A model generated the notes under the pieces. That model saw only the letters and a list, made by a program, of their open reading frames with translations. It ran no database searches and was not told the origin of the DNA. The position numbers and the translations under genes are program-made. Below, piece by piece: positions 46,097 through 58,432 of a stretch of 64,000 bases of DNA (the stretch's first letter is position 1; every line of letters starts with the position of its first letter). Source of the DNA: Daphnia pulex (taxonomy: Eukaryota > Arthropoda > Branchiopoda > Diplostraca > Daphniidae); the NCBI RefSeq assembly GCF_021134715.1, contig NC_060026.1, forward strand, positions 9,415,001 through 9,479,000, read 5' to 3'.

Positions 46097-47914
46097 CTAC
46101 AGAAAAGCCTTAAATTCACTGAAACGGCAACGTTGCATCCCTATGGGGTATTTGAAATCTGATTTCACTTTTTCATGTGAGCTTTGCATCCTGACTTCTA
46201 TCGTCTTAAAGATTTTTCCATCAATTACTTTATAACAAAAACACGTAGATCCTTCTGTCATGTACAAATTTTTTTCATGCAATATATCCGAAAGAGATTC
46301 TTCTTCAAATTCCAGAGTAAAAAACTTCACAAATTCACGTTTGAAGTTATCGTTCCGCAATGCCTTTAGAAAATTTGGCAGGCTTTTTTTTGCTTTTTTC
46401 CAATGACATCGTATTCCGCATTTATGTCACCATTATCGCTTCGTCGATCCCTTTTGAAATCTTTGATCGAAGGATAGAGAATTTGATCAAATATCAGGTG
46501 AGTTTCCTTTCCTTGGTACTTGCAGAGTTTTATAAGTAACACCCGTGCAATGGCTTCATACGTCTGAGGAAGGTTATTGGAGAGTAAGTGGAGGAAGAAA
46601 AATCCGTCAATGATGTATACTTCGATTGTTCTCGGAGAATTACTTACAATTCGTTTTTCCAGATTTTTATATTATACGACTTTGTTGGTTAAATTTTTTG
46701 CACCGTCGAGGTGACAAAATACCAAGGGCACCGGAGTTAATGGGTAGGAAAGGACAATTCCAATGTCCCTCTTGTCTTTTAGGGGTATTAGCCTTAGTCG
46801 TTCTCTTCGTTATTTTTCCTTCTTCGTAAAAGTGTTAATCTTTTGTCTTTTGATTGGGTGTTCAAATGCCGAGGTCTGCAATCAACATCGAATGGATTGT
46901 TGCATGAAGCAAAGAATTATAAAATATCAGAAAGGTGCTTCTTGTCTTTACGAATTCTGGGTGGGTAGGCTTCCTTTAAAATGTCTTCTTTTCTTTTTAA
47001 GTCTAATTCTTTAATTAAATGCGAAACTAATGTAGTGCGAATGAAGTGAGACATTGCCCACCTCTGTCTTGCTGAAATGGATTCCGTAAAATGAATAACA
47101 CCTGTAGCATAAATTCACCGGTTCAATTATAAAATGATTGTCCCATAAATATATCTATCACGCATATAGGCCTACCTTTAGCAGAGCTCGCTGCATCGGC
47201 ATTGGCAGTTTGTTCTACAGTAAAATCAATGGGAATTTGGGAGAACATATATACCTGTATTGTTTCGTTCGAACAAGTTACTAAATTTTCCGTTTTATTG
47301 TTCAACTGTTTTCTTATTTTGTTGCTGAACACACACTTTTTGGCAAATATGTCAGTTCTAGTAACGTTGGGTTTTTTTTGTTGTTGATCTGAGAGTTCTC
47401 TGGCTAGGAATGCTGTTAACTGTTTGTGACGTTGCTGCTGGTTGATCTAAAACTAAAATGCAAAGTTAAATTATGTCTAATTACTATTGGAAATGCACTA
47501 CAAGGTAAAGTTATTCTGCAACAAGGATAAATATTAGAAACACTGTAATGTTTATATTCCTGGTTGATTTTCTTGTTCAGTGTAAACGAGAACATTTTTC
47601 TTTTCAATAGCCAATTGCACTTCCTGGCTAGAAACAGATGTAAATTTACTGTAACAGGATGGGTGATATCCTGGAGAATTTTCAAGACTTTTTTGCACTT
47701 GAATTGTACTGTATTTTGTCTTAGCACGAAATTTATACACAAGCTGGGCATCTTGACACTTTTTCAGATGTTTGTCAGTGAAAATCTTAACAGATTCTGA
47801 ACATTTCGCAACGTGAATCACGCACTGACTTGATTCTTTTGAAACACAATCAATTCCTGAAACCGTTTCAATTTTAAAAAAGTATTCTAACATTATAACG
47901 ACAAAAGTTTTCAT
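46097..47914 (-). pseudogene. Decayed multi-copy element-like gene (unit 1)
   Basis: Minus-strand pieces in collinear order: a Cys/His-type start (CSESVKIFTDKHLKKC ... GYHPSCYSKFTSV), then ARQRWAMSHFIRTTLVSHLI with RIRKDKKHLSDIL and NPFDVDCRP, then LPQTYEAIARVLLIKLCKYQ with FDQILYPSIKDFKRDRR, then FLKALRNDNFKREFVKFFTL. I recognise this order from large families of uncharacterised, highly repeated invertebrate genes, probably transposon-derived; no family name is claimed. Several stops and frameshifts separate the pieces. Confidence 0.5.
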
Positions 47915-49129
47915 GTTAAAATCTTCCAGAGCTGGCTAAACACAGAGTAAAAAACGTTGCCAATTGGCGAATAACGTTATCATTTATAATTTTATAGCTG
48001 AATTATTTTAGTATCGGATTTATATTTAAAATTAAGACTTTAAATTCAAACAGGGTACTGCTATTTTACATTTTTACATAGAAAAGGAAAATCAGATTTC
48101 AAACCCCCGCGTTGGGATGCAACGTTGCCGTTTTAGTGAATGGTAGGCTTTTCTGTCAAATCGAGTAAGAAAATGAGGTCTGGATGATATAAATCAACTT
48201 TTAAAGAAGTCTGGTCTTCAACAGTTAAATTGTGCATGATTTGATATATTTGTTGGTATTTTTTTTATACCTGTCAATCAAAGTGCGTTTTTTCTTCATT
48301 TCACGCCGAATTCGGCAACATGTCACGCTTATACGCGGCCGCTGTGACGGACCAGACGTGACACTCACGTTTTACCCCACCCACCTCTTTCACATTTTTC
48401 CTTCAGACCTTTTGCTAATTAAAATGCGTCAAATTATGGGCTGGCTCTTAGCCTATTAGGTGTATTAAAAAAATACAATAGAGTTGAAGAAAAAACTACA
48501 CCACGATCGACAAACAAAAAAATTACGACACAAACAAAAAGGAAAATTTACACGGTTAAGGTTGAGGATTTAGACGAGATGAGTCAGTCAAGTCGGCAGC
48601 TCAGTAAAGAAAACTCCCCTTGGAAATCCTTCTGTAACAATAATCTAAACGATGATACTTTCAGAAAGCTAAAAATGATGGCAAATTCCGCTCCGCCAAA
48701 TGCCACTCCGACCAAATTATAGTTATCGTATGGGGTAAATTTTGTTCGATCCAAAGGATATCCTCTTTGTTTTTAGCTCGCAGATATTCCCGGCTAACTC
48801 GTCGGATGAATAAATTCGTTTGCCGTTCTGTGACGCACCTCTCTCTTCTGTGGAGAATCTTGTCGCCTTCACCGAAGTAAAGCCTATTATATGATTTGTA
48901 TGATTTCAAAGTGCTTCGGCTCCGGTGGAATTTTGTCTGTCTGGCTAACCATTGTTTCAAATCAATCAAATTCCATCTGCTGCACCTTTTCTCTGCTTGA
49001 TAAAACCTCAGCTTTTTCAAAATTTTTGGAAAACTGTCTCTTCGTCATTTCAAAAAGAGCAACAAACTAAAATACCTTTATCCAAATAGTATCTCCAAGC
49101 TGTTTAAGAATGTCATTCAGGCAAAAAAA

Positions 49130-49350
49130 TGTGCTTGGCAACTGCACACACGACAAAAATGGTTCAGCCCTAGTCAACATGGTTTCAGGGATGGTCTGTC
49201 AAACGAATCAGCCTCTCTTTCCCTTCTTAGGCAAATTGAAGTAAAAAAATAAAGCCTTTTCAGGTATTAAGTCAGCTTTTGAAGTGGCTTCGCCACCTGC
49301 AATTCTAAACAGTTTGATTCGTGGTGTTGTTGCAATTTCTCACCTGTTTT
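49130..49350 (+). pseudogene. Reverse transcriptase scrap (unit 1)
   Basis: QKWFSPSQHGFRDGLSNESA and, after a shift, VKSAFEVASPPAILNSLIRG match the SQHGFR and D-x-K-x-A-F-D-x-V blocks of jockey/RTE-type non-LTR reverse transcriptases. Only about 70 residues remain. Confidence 0.6.
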
Positions 49351-50396
49351 ATTTTCATAGACAAGACAACACCACAGGATGGGGTAGAAGGTGGAAATGG
49401 GCTAAAATAATGAAGTTCATTTTTCATTTGAAATGCGTTGTTGATACATAATTATTTCCCTACTTATAGACCTACAAAGTAGCCGAATTGCGTTAAGGTT
49501 CTACAGCATTTACCCAAGTTTTTACATCCATTTGAATTTTCCTTTTACTATAAAAATCTGAAAAAAATTCAGGAAAAAGCCAACCCTCAAGAATAAATGA
49601 AGAACAAAATTGGAGTTACACGGAACAGACGAGCCAAGGGAAAAATGAAACACCATTTTCTCTGCAACGGCTGAATTATATATATTAAGATGCAAAGGTG
49701 AAAGGAAATTCCCTTCTCTTTCAGAAGTGCTGTCTTTTGATTTTTTCAATTAAGTGGAGATACTATAAAAAATAAAATGCATTTTTACTATCTTTTTTAC
49801 CTTGTTTTTGTCGGTGGGTGGTCGTTTGTGTGGCTCTATCTCAACCCTTGTGAACACGTGACTTTTTTTTACTTCTGTTAGGTCCCAGCCCTGGCCCTAG
49901 TAAAACAGTAAAAAAAGTTAGTCGCACTTTCTCCAACATGTAATAACATATTGCACTAAATGATTTGGTTTATAAAGTTAAATGTGTTGATAAACTACAA
50001 TTGTGTGAGTGTTAAAAAATTTGCTCAGGTTGTGTGTGATAAAAAGAGTAAACAAATTGTCAAACTTCTCTAGGGGGTTTCACACCTGGATTGTCAAACA
50101 TATTTTTCAGTTCTAAAAGTTAAGATTTATACACTAGTGAGTTGTGATCTCTTTTCTTTGTTGACTCAAATGAAATATTCACGAGAGTGACACAAAGTTG
50201 TGTATATTTACATTTAATAACATTGCTGATACTGAAATCAACACATGTTTAAACATTACAGGTTTTAATATGGTTCGTAACTACTAGAAGGAAAATAAGG
50301 TGCAAAGAGAAATATATATTAGTTTATATTAAGGTGTATAGAAGTATACAATAGCGCTCTGAGACAGTTGAAATTATGTCATGATCTTTAATGGCA

Positions 50397-50640
50397 GAAG
50401 AGTTCATATAGAAAAGTAGCAGAAAGTTATGGCATTCCTAAGACAACCCTTTTTAATCACTTTAAAAAAATTTAACATCTTGCCTCCATCCCTGATATCT
50501 ATTTCTCGAATCAAGTGCATCACAGGCAAATCCTGAAGTACGAAGAAGAGCAGGAGCTCGTTGCATATCTCAAGCTTGTTGAGCATCTTCAAAGTGATTC
50601 AACATGCATTTCGTCACCAAAAAGTCTTGGCCAGTCAAAA
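50397..50640 (+). pseudogene. Pogo/CENP-B-like helix-turn-helix scrap (unit 1)
   Basis: RKVAESYGIPKTTLFNHFKK is the first helix-turn-helix of pogo/jerky-type transposases, followed after a shift by YEEEQELVAYLKLVEHLQ, the start of the second. The frame then collapses. No DDE domain follows. Confidence 0.6.
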
Positions 50641-51076
50641 TGAAACAAAACATTTTTGTGTTTTTTTTTACACAGACATATTGAATAATGTTTGATATAG
50701 TCTCTTGTGTCGATGGCGAAGCACATGCTGTTCAAGAAGATTACTGTAATTAGCTGAATACAGTCTACCATCAACTCGAGAAATTGTTGAGTTCATTGTC
50801 GATTTCAGATTTGTGATAAAAATAGATTTTTATCGTGGTATTCAAACCTAACAAAAGAAGCAAGTGGTGTATATAATCAACATGAATAATAACATAACAG
50901 CTGAGCAAATATGTTGTACTGTACCTGAACTCTTGACTCCATTCGTCGGTTGTTCCAAAGCTCTTACTCCATTTCTACTTCATGGTCATAGATTAACGCC
51001 ATTTTTTCCTCGTGAAGTATGGAAAATAAGTTAACATTTCCTTTTTTTAGTGGATGAGATATTGTAGTTGACCGAA

Positions 51077-53144
51077 ATGGCAAATTCGACTGAACATTGC
51101 CTTGTCTGCTCTAATGGTTCTAGGGGTCTTTGTTACGGTGTCAGGACGTGTGCTGCTTGTGCTGAATTTTTCCGTACAAGTATTGTTGGTAAATTATTTT
51201 TAGATCACTTGTTTGAGAGAAAATTCTCCCAACCATGTATAAAAACCTATTATTTGTAATGTGTATATATGTTTTATTTTAGAATCCAAGAATTACGAGT
51301 GTCTGAAGTCGAACAACTGTAACACCTCGTATGAATACCGTTCCCAATTCCCAAGGAAATTCTGCAAAAGTTGTCGCTTCAAAAAATGTCTTGAAATTGG
51401 CATGGAATTCCAACAGATGGTAGAAAAGAAGTTCAAGTGTGATGAATGTTCGAAGTCATACAATCAAGAAAAACAGTTGCAAATACATATAAGGGACACT
51501 CATTTACACAAATTCCCGTGCACAGTTTCTGGATGTGCACGGGAATTTACTCGTAAATCCGACAGGGATAGACATTCAAAAATAACAGATCCAAAACGCC
51601 ACATTCCTGGGAAGAACTTAAAAAATTATGTGGAAGGAAATCAACAAGTCAGGTTTGAGTGTGTTCAATGTCGTTTGATAAACCAAGCGGAAAAATCTTT
51701 CTCTTCCCGGCGTGAACTTAAACGACATCAAATTAGTATTCATGGTGAAGTGAGATACTATATTGTCAAGTCCCTGGATGCAACCAGTTCTTTAGAGACT
51801 CTAGTACTCGTGGAGTTCATTCTAGAAATCTTTTACCTCATATACATGATCCCAAGTATTACGAGAAGAAATTGGTGGAAAGAAATCGATTAAATTCGAG
51901 AAAAAATTTGAAAATTCTTACAAGTTTCTCTGGGAAAGCAAACGGTAAACAATTTGACGAAGAACATTTAAAGAAGAATTCTTCGTCAATTCCTTTTGAA
52001 ACGATTGAAGACAGTAACAATAGAATTTTCAATAAGAAAACATTTCTGTTATCGAACAGTTATTTGAATCAATATTTGTTTGCTGCAAAGAAGATGCCAG
52101 ACCGAAAACGTAGACATTCGTCGTTGAACGTGGAACGAGAGATGTTAAAACAACACAAAAAAGGATCGAAATATCAAAAGTTTTGTGAAAAAAACGACAA
52201 AACTAAAATGGACCATGAATGCCAAAGTAAGTTCAATTTAATGGTATCAATTTTCATATTCGTTATTGACATTTATGCAAATATTTTCATTTTTAGGATT
52301 ACTTTCACTAGGAAATGCTGCAATGTGTTATTCTGGTGTTGAAGCCATGGAGGCTTCAACATCAATACAACAGGCTACACCATCAACAGATCCATCACTT
52401 CTAAAAAACATCGCTTTTAAGCCTATTATTAACTGCAACGTCAATGGAGTTCAATTGCCTGTAGTTTGGCTTTGGAAGGCAATCCATCAAGCACTCATCG
52501 ATCCAGCATTCCTGTTGAACGAAATTAAATTTCCTTTGCGCGATGTCATTCAACAGCTTAAATGGTAATTTATTTCATAAATTAAAATAAAAATGAAATT
52601 TTTAATTTAAATTATTAATAGGCAAGTCAGTCCGGCTCACTGTGTTTACGAAATATTCAAGTCGGAAGTGCTTGTTTTGAAAAAGAAATTGCCGACAGTG
52701 AACGGTTATTGCTGTGTAAAATATAAAGAATATGGTGCTTCAAGAATTTGCTATACCTGTGAAAATGGGTTTTTACCGAAAAGATTGCAGCCAACAAGTT
52801 CAGTTTTGCCATTGTTGATAAAGGAGGCACCCAGGAAAAATTCAACCCTTGTTTTCCTGGTTGTCCGGTTATCTGGTCCAAGAGAACCAGTGAACTATTA
52901 TAAAATTTTTAAGGATCTAAGAGCCTCAGTTGAACAAAGTGCAGAGTACGTTTACTACATTTATAACAGTGATGTTTTTTATTTTAACTGCATTAATTAA
53001 TCTTGCAAAATTTTTCAATTACAGAAATCCCGGACCATTTAATGGATTCAACTTTCCAGGTGCACCACAACCTATTGTATTCATGGAAAACTTCATGAAT
53101 TGTGCCTCTGCAACGACCGCCGTTGATAGAATGTTTGTAGGAAC
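51077..53144 (+). pseudogene. Nuclear-receptor C4 / C2H2 zinc-finger chimera, copy 1, 3' end cut by the duplication joint
   Basis: Exons 51077-51188, 51282-52226, 52297-52564, 52622-52945 and 53025-53144 (cut). Exon 1 encodes C4 finger 1, CLVCSNGSRGLCYGVRTCAA followed by CAEFFRTSI. Exon 2 begins with finger 2, YECLKSNNCNTSYEYRSQFP then RKFCKSCRFKKCLEIGM (spacing C-x5-C-x14-C-x2-C, five longer than usual). C2H2 fingers follow: CDECSKSYNQEKQLQIHIRDTH, CTVSGCAREFTRKSDRDRH and FECVQC...H. No ligand-binding domain is seen. A frame shift occurs near 51750. The last exon runs into foreign sequence at 53145 (..FVGT/WEFCNSMG), so this copy lacks everything downstream. Confidence 0.7.
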
Positions 53145-53515
53145 TTGGGAGTTTTGCAATTCTATGGGTAGTTCCAAATTGGAAAGAAATGAGGAACTTC
53201 CAATTCATTTCTATGCCTTGCTTTTTCAATTTAAATTGCTTCAAACAACCAGCAAGTTTTACGGTGGAATTCGGAAGGATAGATTTTGAAACGTCTGAGG
53301 AAGAAGAAGGTAGTGACGTAGTGAAAAAAGAGGGTAGAAGAACATTAAGATGACAGTGAACTCGATTTTGACGAACAATCTCCGTCAGAGGACGACGACG
53401 AAGTAAGTGTTTCAATGGAAGGTAGTAGACTTATAAGATTGAAGAGGTGTTGAGTGTCGCCCCCTTTAACAAATGCCACCCCCCTCCGTGGGGTCAACTA
53501 TAGCCCCGTCGACTG

Positions 53516-55333
53516 CTACAGAAAAGCCTTAAATTCACTGAAACGGCAACGTTGCATCCCTATGGGGTATTTGAAATCTGATTTCACTTTTTCATGTGAG
53601 CTTTGCATCCTGACTTCTATCGTCTTAAAGATTTTTCCATCAATTACTTTATAACAAAAACACGTAGATCCTTCTGTCATGTACAAATTTTTTTCATGCA
53701 ATATATCCGAAAGAGATTCTTCTTCAAATTCCAGAGTAAAAAACTTCACAAATTCACGTTTGAAGTTATCGTTCCGCAATGCCTTTAGAAAATTTGGCAG
53801 GCTTTTTTTTGCTTTTTTCCAATGACATCGTATTCCGCATTTATGTCACCATTATCGCTTCGTCGATCCCTTTTGAAATCTTTGATCGAAGGATAGAGAA
53901 TTTGATCAAATATCAGGTGAGTTTCCTTTCCTTGGTACTTGCAGAGTTTTATAAGTAACACCCGTGCAATGGCTTCATACGTCTGAGGAAGGTTATTGGA
54001 GAGTAAGTGGAGGAAGAAAAATCCGTCAATGATGTATACTTCGATTGTTCTCGGAGAATTACTTACAATTCGTTTTTCCAGATTTTTATATTATACGACT
54101 TTGTTGGTTAAATTTTTTGCACCGTCGAGGTGACAAAATACCAAGGGCACCGGAGTTAATGGGTAGGAAAGGACAATTCCAATGTCTCTCTTGTCTTTTA
54201 GGGGTATTAGCCTTAGTCGTTCTCTTCGTTATTTTTCCTTCTTCGTAAAAGTGTTAATCTTTTGTCTTTTGATTGGGTGTTCAAATGCCGAGGTCTGCAA
54301 TCAACATCGAATGGATTGTTGCATGAAGCAAAGAATTATAAAATATCAGAAAGGTGCTTCTTGTCTTTACGAATTCTGGGTGGGTAGGCTTCCTTTAAAA
54401 TGTCTTCTTTTCTTTTTAAGTCTAATTCTTTAATTAAATGCGAAACTAATGTAGTGCGAATGAAGTGAGACATTGCCCACCTCTGTCTTGCTGAAATGGA
54501 TTCCGTAAAATGAATAACACCTGTAGCATAAATTCACCGGTTCAATTATAAAATGATTGTCCCATAAATATATCTATCACGCATATAGGCCTACCTTTAG
54601 CAGAGCTCGCTGCATCGGCATTGGCAGTTTGTTCTACAGTAAAATCAATGGGAATTTGGGAGAACATATATACCTGTATTGTTTCGTTCGAACAAGTTAC
54701 TAAATTTTCCGTTTTATTGTTCAACTGTTTTCTTATTTTGTTGCTGAACACACACTTTTTGGCAAATATGTCAGTTCTAGTAACGTTGGGTTTTTTTTGT
54801 TGTTGATCTGAGAGTTCTCTGGCTAGGAATGCTGTTAACTGTTTGTGACGTTGCTGCTGGTTGATCTAAAACTAAAATGCAAAGTTAAATTATGTCTAAT
54901 TACTATTGGAAATGCACTACAAGGTAAAGTTATTCTGCAACAAGGATAAATATTAGAAACACTGTAATGTTTATATTCCTGGTTGATTTTCTTGTTCAGT
55001 GTAAACGAGAACATTTTTCTTTTCAATAGCCAATTGCACTTCCTGGCTAGAAACAGATGTAAATTTACTGTAACAGGATGGGTGATATCCTGGAGAATTT
55101 TCAAGACTTTTTTGCACTTGAATTGTACTGTATTTTGTCTTAGCACGAAATTTATACACAAGCTGGGCATCTTGACACTTTTTCAGATGTTTGGCAGTGA
55201 AAATCTTAACAGATTCTGAACATTTCGCAACGTGAATCACGCACTGACTTGATTCTTTTGAAACACAATCAATTCCTGAAACCGTTTCAATTTTAAAAAA
55301 GTATTCTAACATTATAACGACAAAAGTTTTCAT
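53516..55333 (-). pseudogene. Decayed multi-copy element-like gene (unit 2)
   Basis: Second copy of the 46097-47914 remnant with the same stops and shifts; the visible protein change is IFTDKH to IFTAKH. Because the lesions are shared, decay preceded duplication. Confidence 0.5.
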
Positions 55334-56548
55334 GTTAAAATCTTCCAGAGCTGGCTAAACACAGAGTAAAAAACGTTGCCAATTGGCGAATAACGTTATC
55401 ATTTATAATTTTATAGCTGAATTATTTTAGTATCGGATTTATATTTAAAATTAAGACTTTAAATTCAAACAGGGTACTGCTATTTTACATTTTTACATAG
55501 AAAAGGAAAATCAGATTTCAAACCCCCGCGTAGGGATGCAACGTTGCCGTTTTAGTGAATGGTAGGCTTTTCTGTCAAATCGAGTAAGAAAATGAGGTCT
55601 GGATGATATAAATCAACTTTTAAGGAAGTCTGGTCTTCAACAGTTAAATTGTGCATGATTTGATATATTTGTTGGTATTTTTTTTATACCTGTCAATCAA
55701 AGTGCGTTTTTTCTTCATTTCACGCCGAATTCGGCAACATGTCACGCTTATACGCGGCCGCTGTGACGGACCAGACGTGACACTCACGTTTTACCCCACC
55801 CACCTCTTTCACATTTTTCCTTCAGACCTTTTGCTAATTAAAATGCGTCAAATTATGGGCTGGCTCTTAGCCTATTAGGTGTATTAAAAAAATACAATAG
55901 AGTTGAAGAAAAAACTACACCACGATCGACAAACAAAAAAATTACGACACAAACAAAAAGGAAAATTTACACGGTTAAGGTTGAGGATTTAGACGAGATG
56001 AGTCAGTCAAGTCGGCAGCTCAGTAAAGAAAACTCCCCTTGGAAATCCTTCTGTAACAATAATCTAAACGATGATACTTTCAGAAAGCTAAAAATGATGG
56101 CAAATTCCGCTCCGCCAAATGCCACTCCGACCAAATTATAGTTATCGTATGGGGTAAATTTTGTTCGATCCAAAGGATATCCTCTTTGTTTTTAGCTCGC
56201 AGATATTCCCGGCTAACTCGTCGGATGAATAAATTCGTTTGCCGTTCTGTGACGCACCTCTCTCTTCTGTGGAGAATCTTGTCGCCTTCACCGAAGTAAA
56301 GCCTATTAAATGATTTGTATGATTTCAAAGTGCTTCGGCTCCGGTGGAATTTTGTCTGTCTGGCTAACCATTGTTTCAAATCAATCAAATTCCATCTGCT
56401 GCACCTTTTCTCTGCTTGATAAAACCTCAGCTTTTTCAAAATTTTTGGAAAACTGTCTCTTCGTCATTTCAAAAAGAGCAACAAACTAAAATACCTTTAT
56501 CCAAATAGTATCTCCAAGCTGTTTAAGAATGTCATTCAGGCAAAAAAA

Positions 56549-56769
56549 TGTGCTTGGCAACTGCACACACGACAAAAATGGTTCAGCCCTAGTCAACATG
56601 GTTTCAGGGATGGTCTGTCAAACGAATCAGCCTCTCTTTCCCTTCTTAGGCAAATTGAAGTAAAAAAATAAAGCCTTTTCAGGTATTAAGTCAGCTTTTG
56701 AAGTGGCTTCGCCACCTGCAATTCTAAACAGTTTGATTCGTGGTGTTGTTGCAATTTCTCACCTGTTTT
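56549..56769 (+). pseudogene. Reverse transcriptase scrap (unit 2)
   Basis: Same sequence as the fragment at 49130-49350, offset 7419. Confidence 0.6.
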
Positions 56770-57815
56770 ATTTTCATAGACAAGACAACACCACAGGATG
56801 GGGTAGAAGGTGGAAATGGGCTAAAATAATGAAGTTCATTTTTCATTTGAAATGCGTTGTTGATACATAATTATTTCCCTACTTATAGACCTACAAAGTA
56901 GCCGAATTGCGTTAAGGTTCTACAGCATTTACCCAAGTTTTTACATCCATTTGAATTTTCCTTTTACTATAAAAATCTGAAAAAAATTCAGGAAAAAGCC
57001 AACCCTCAAGAATAAATGAAGAACAAAATTGGAGTTACACGGAACAGACGAGCCAAGGGAAAAATGAAACACCATTTTCTCTGCAACGGCTGAATTATAT
57101 ATATTAAGATGCAAAGGTGAAAGGAAATTCCCTTCTCTTTCAGAAGTGCTGTCTTTTGATTTTTTCAATTAAGTGGAGATACTATAAAAAATAAAATGCA
57201 TTTTTACTATCTTTTTTACCTTGTTTTTGTCGGTGGGTGGTCGTTTGTGTGGCTCTATCTCAACCCTTGTGAACACGTGACTTTTTTTTACTTCTGTTAG
57301 GTCCCAGCCCTGGCCCTAGTAAAACAGTAAAAAAAGTTAGTCGCACTTTCTCCAACATGTAATAACATATTGCACTAAATGATTTGGTTTATAAAGTTAA
57401 ATGTGTTGATAAACTACAATTGTGTGAGTGTTAAAAAATTTGCTCAGGTTGTGTGTGATAAAAAGAGTAAACAAATTGTCAAACTTCTCTAGGGGGTTTC
57501 ACACCTGGATTGTCAAACATATTTTTCAGTTCTAAAAGTTAAGATTTATACACTAGTGAGTTGTGATCTCTTTTCTTTGTTGACTCAAATGAAATATTCA
57601 CGAGAGTGACACAAAGTTGTGTATATTTACATTTAATAACATTGCTGATACTGAAATCAACACATGTTTAAACATTACAGGTTTTAATATGGTTCGTAAC
57701 TACTAGAAGGAAAATAAGGTGCAAAGAGAAATATATATTAGTTTATATTAAGGTGTATAGAAGTATACAATAGCGCTCTGAGACAGTTGAAATTATGTCA
57801 TGATCTTTAATGGCA

Positions 57816-58059
57816 GAAGAGTTCATATAGAAAAGTAGCAGAAAGTTATGGCATTCCTAAGACAACCCTTTTTAATCACTTTAAAAAAATTTAACATCTT
57901 GCCTCCATCCCTGATATCTATTTCTCGAATCAAGTGCATCACAGGCAAAACCTGAAGTACGAAGAAGAGCAGGAGCTCGTTGAATATCTCAAGCTTGTTG
58001 AGCATCTTCAAAGTGATTCAACATGCATTTCGTCACCAAAACGTCTTGGCCAGTCAAAA
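57816..58059 (+). pseudogene. Pogo/CENP-B-like helix-turn-helix scrap (unit 2)
   Basis: Same as 50397-50640 with a few base changes (for example GCAAATCC to GCAAAACC near 57947 and AAAAGTC to AAAACGTC near 58041). Confidence 0.6.
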
Positions 58060-58432
58060 TGAAACAAAACATTTTTGTGTTTTTTTTTACACAGACATAT
58101 TGAATAATGTTCGATATAGTCTCTTGTGTCGATGGCGAAGCACATGCTGTTCAAGAACATTACTGTAATTAGCTGAATACAGTCTACCATCAACTCGAGA
58201 AATTGTTGAGTTCATTGTCGATTTCAGATTTGTGATAAAAATAGATTTTTATCGTGGTATTCAAACCTAACAAAAGAAGCAAGTGGTGTATATAATCTCT
58301 TACTGGTTTTTCCAAAGCTCTTACTCCATTTCTACTTCATGGTCATAGATTAACGCCATTTTTCCTCGTGATGTATGGAAAATAAGTTAACATTTCCTTT
58401 TTTTAGTGGATGAGATATTGTAGTTGACCGAA

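Larger units (their letters stand above)
45701..53144. repeat. Tandem duplication, unit 1 (~7.44 kb)
   Basis: From GTTTTGCAATTCTATGGGTA at 45701 to GTAGGAAC at 53144 the sequence is repeated almost base for base from 53151 to 60500. Differences seen include isolated base changes, an extra ~30 bp near 45867-45895, an extra ~60 bp near 50879-50945 and C-run length at 46060. All content (element scraps and the zinc-finger gene) is present in both units in the same order, at a nearly constant offset of 7419 over most of the unit. Confidence 0.95.

Noticed and set aside
48661-49020. 119-residue minus-strand frame present in both duplicated units
   Set aside because: Conserved only because the units are near-identical; it lies antisense beside a reverse transcriptase scrap and shows no known domain.
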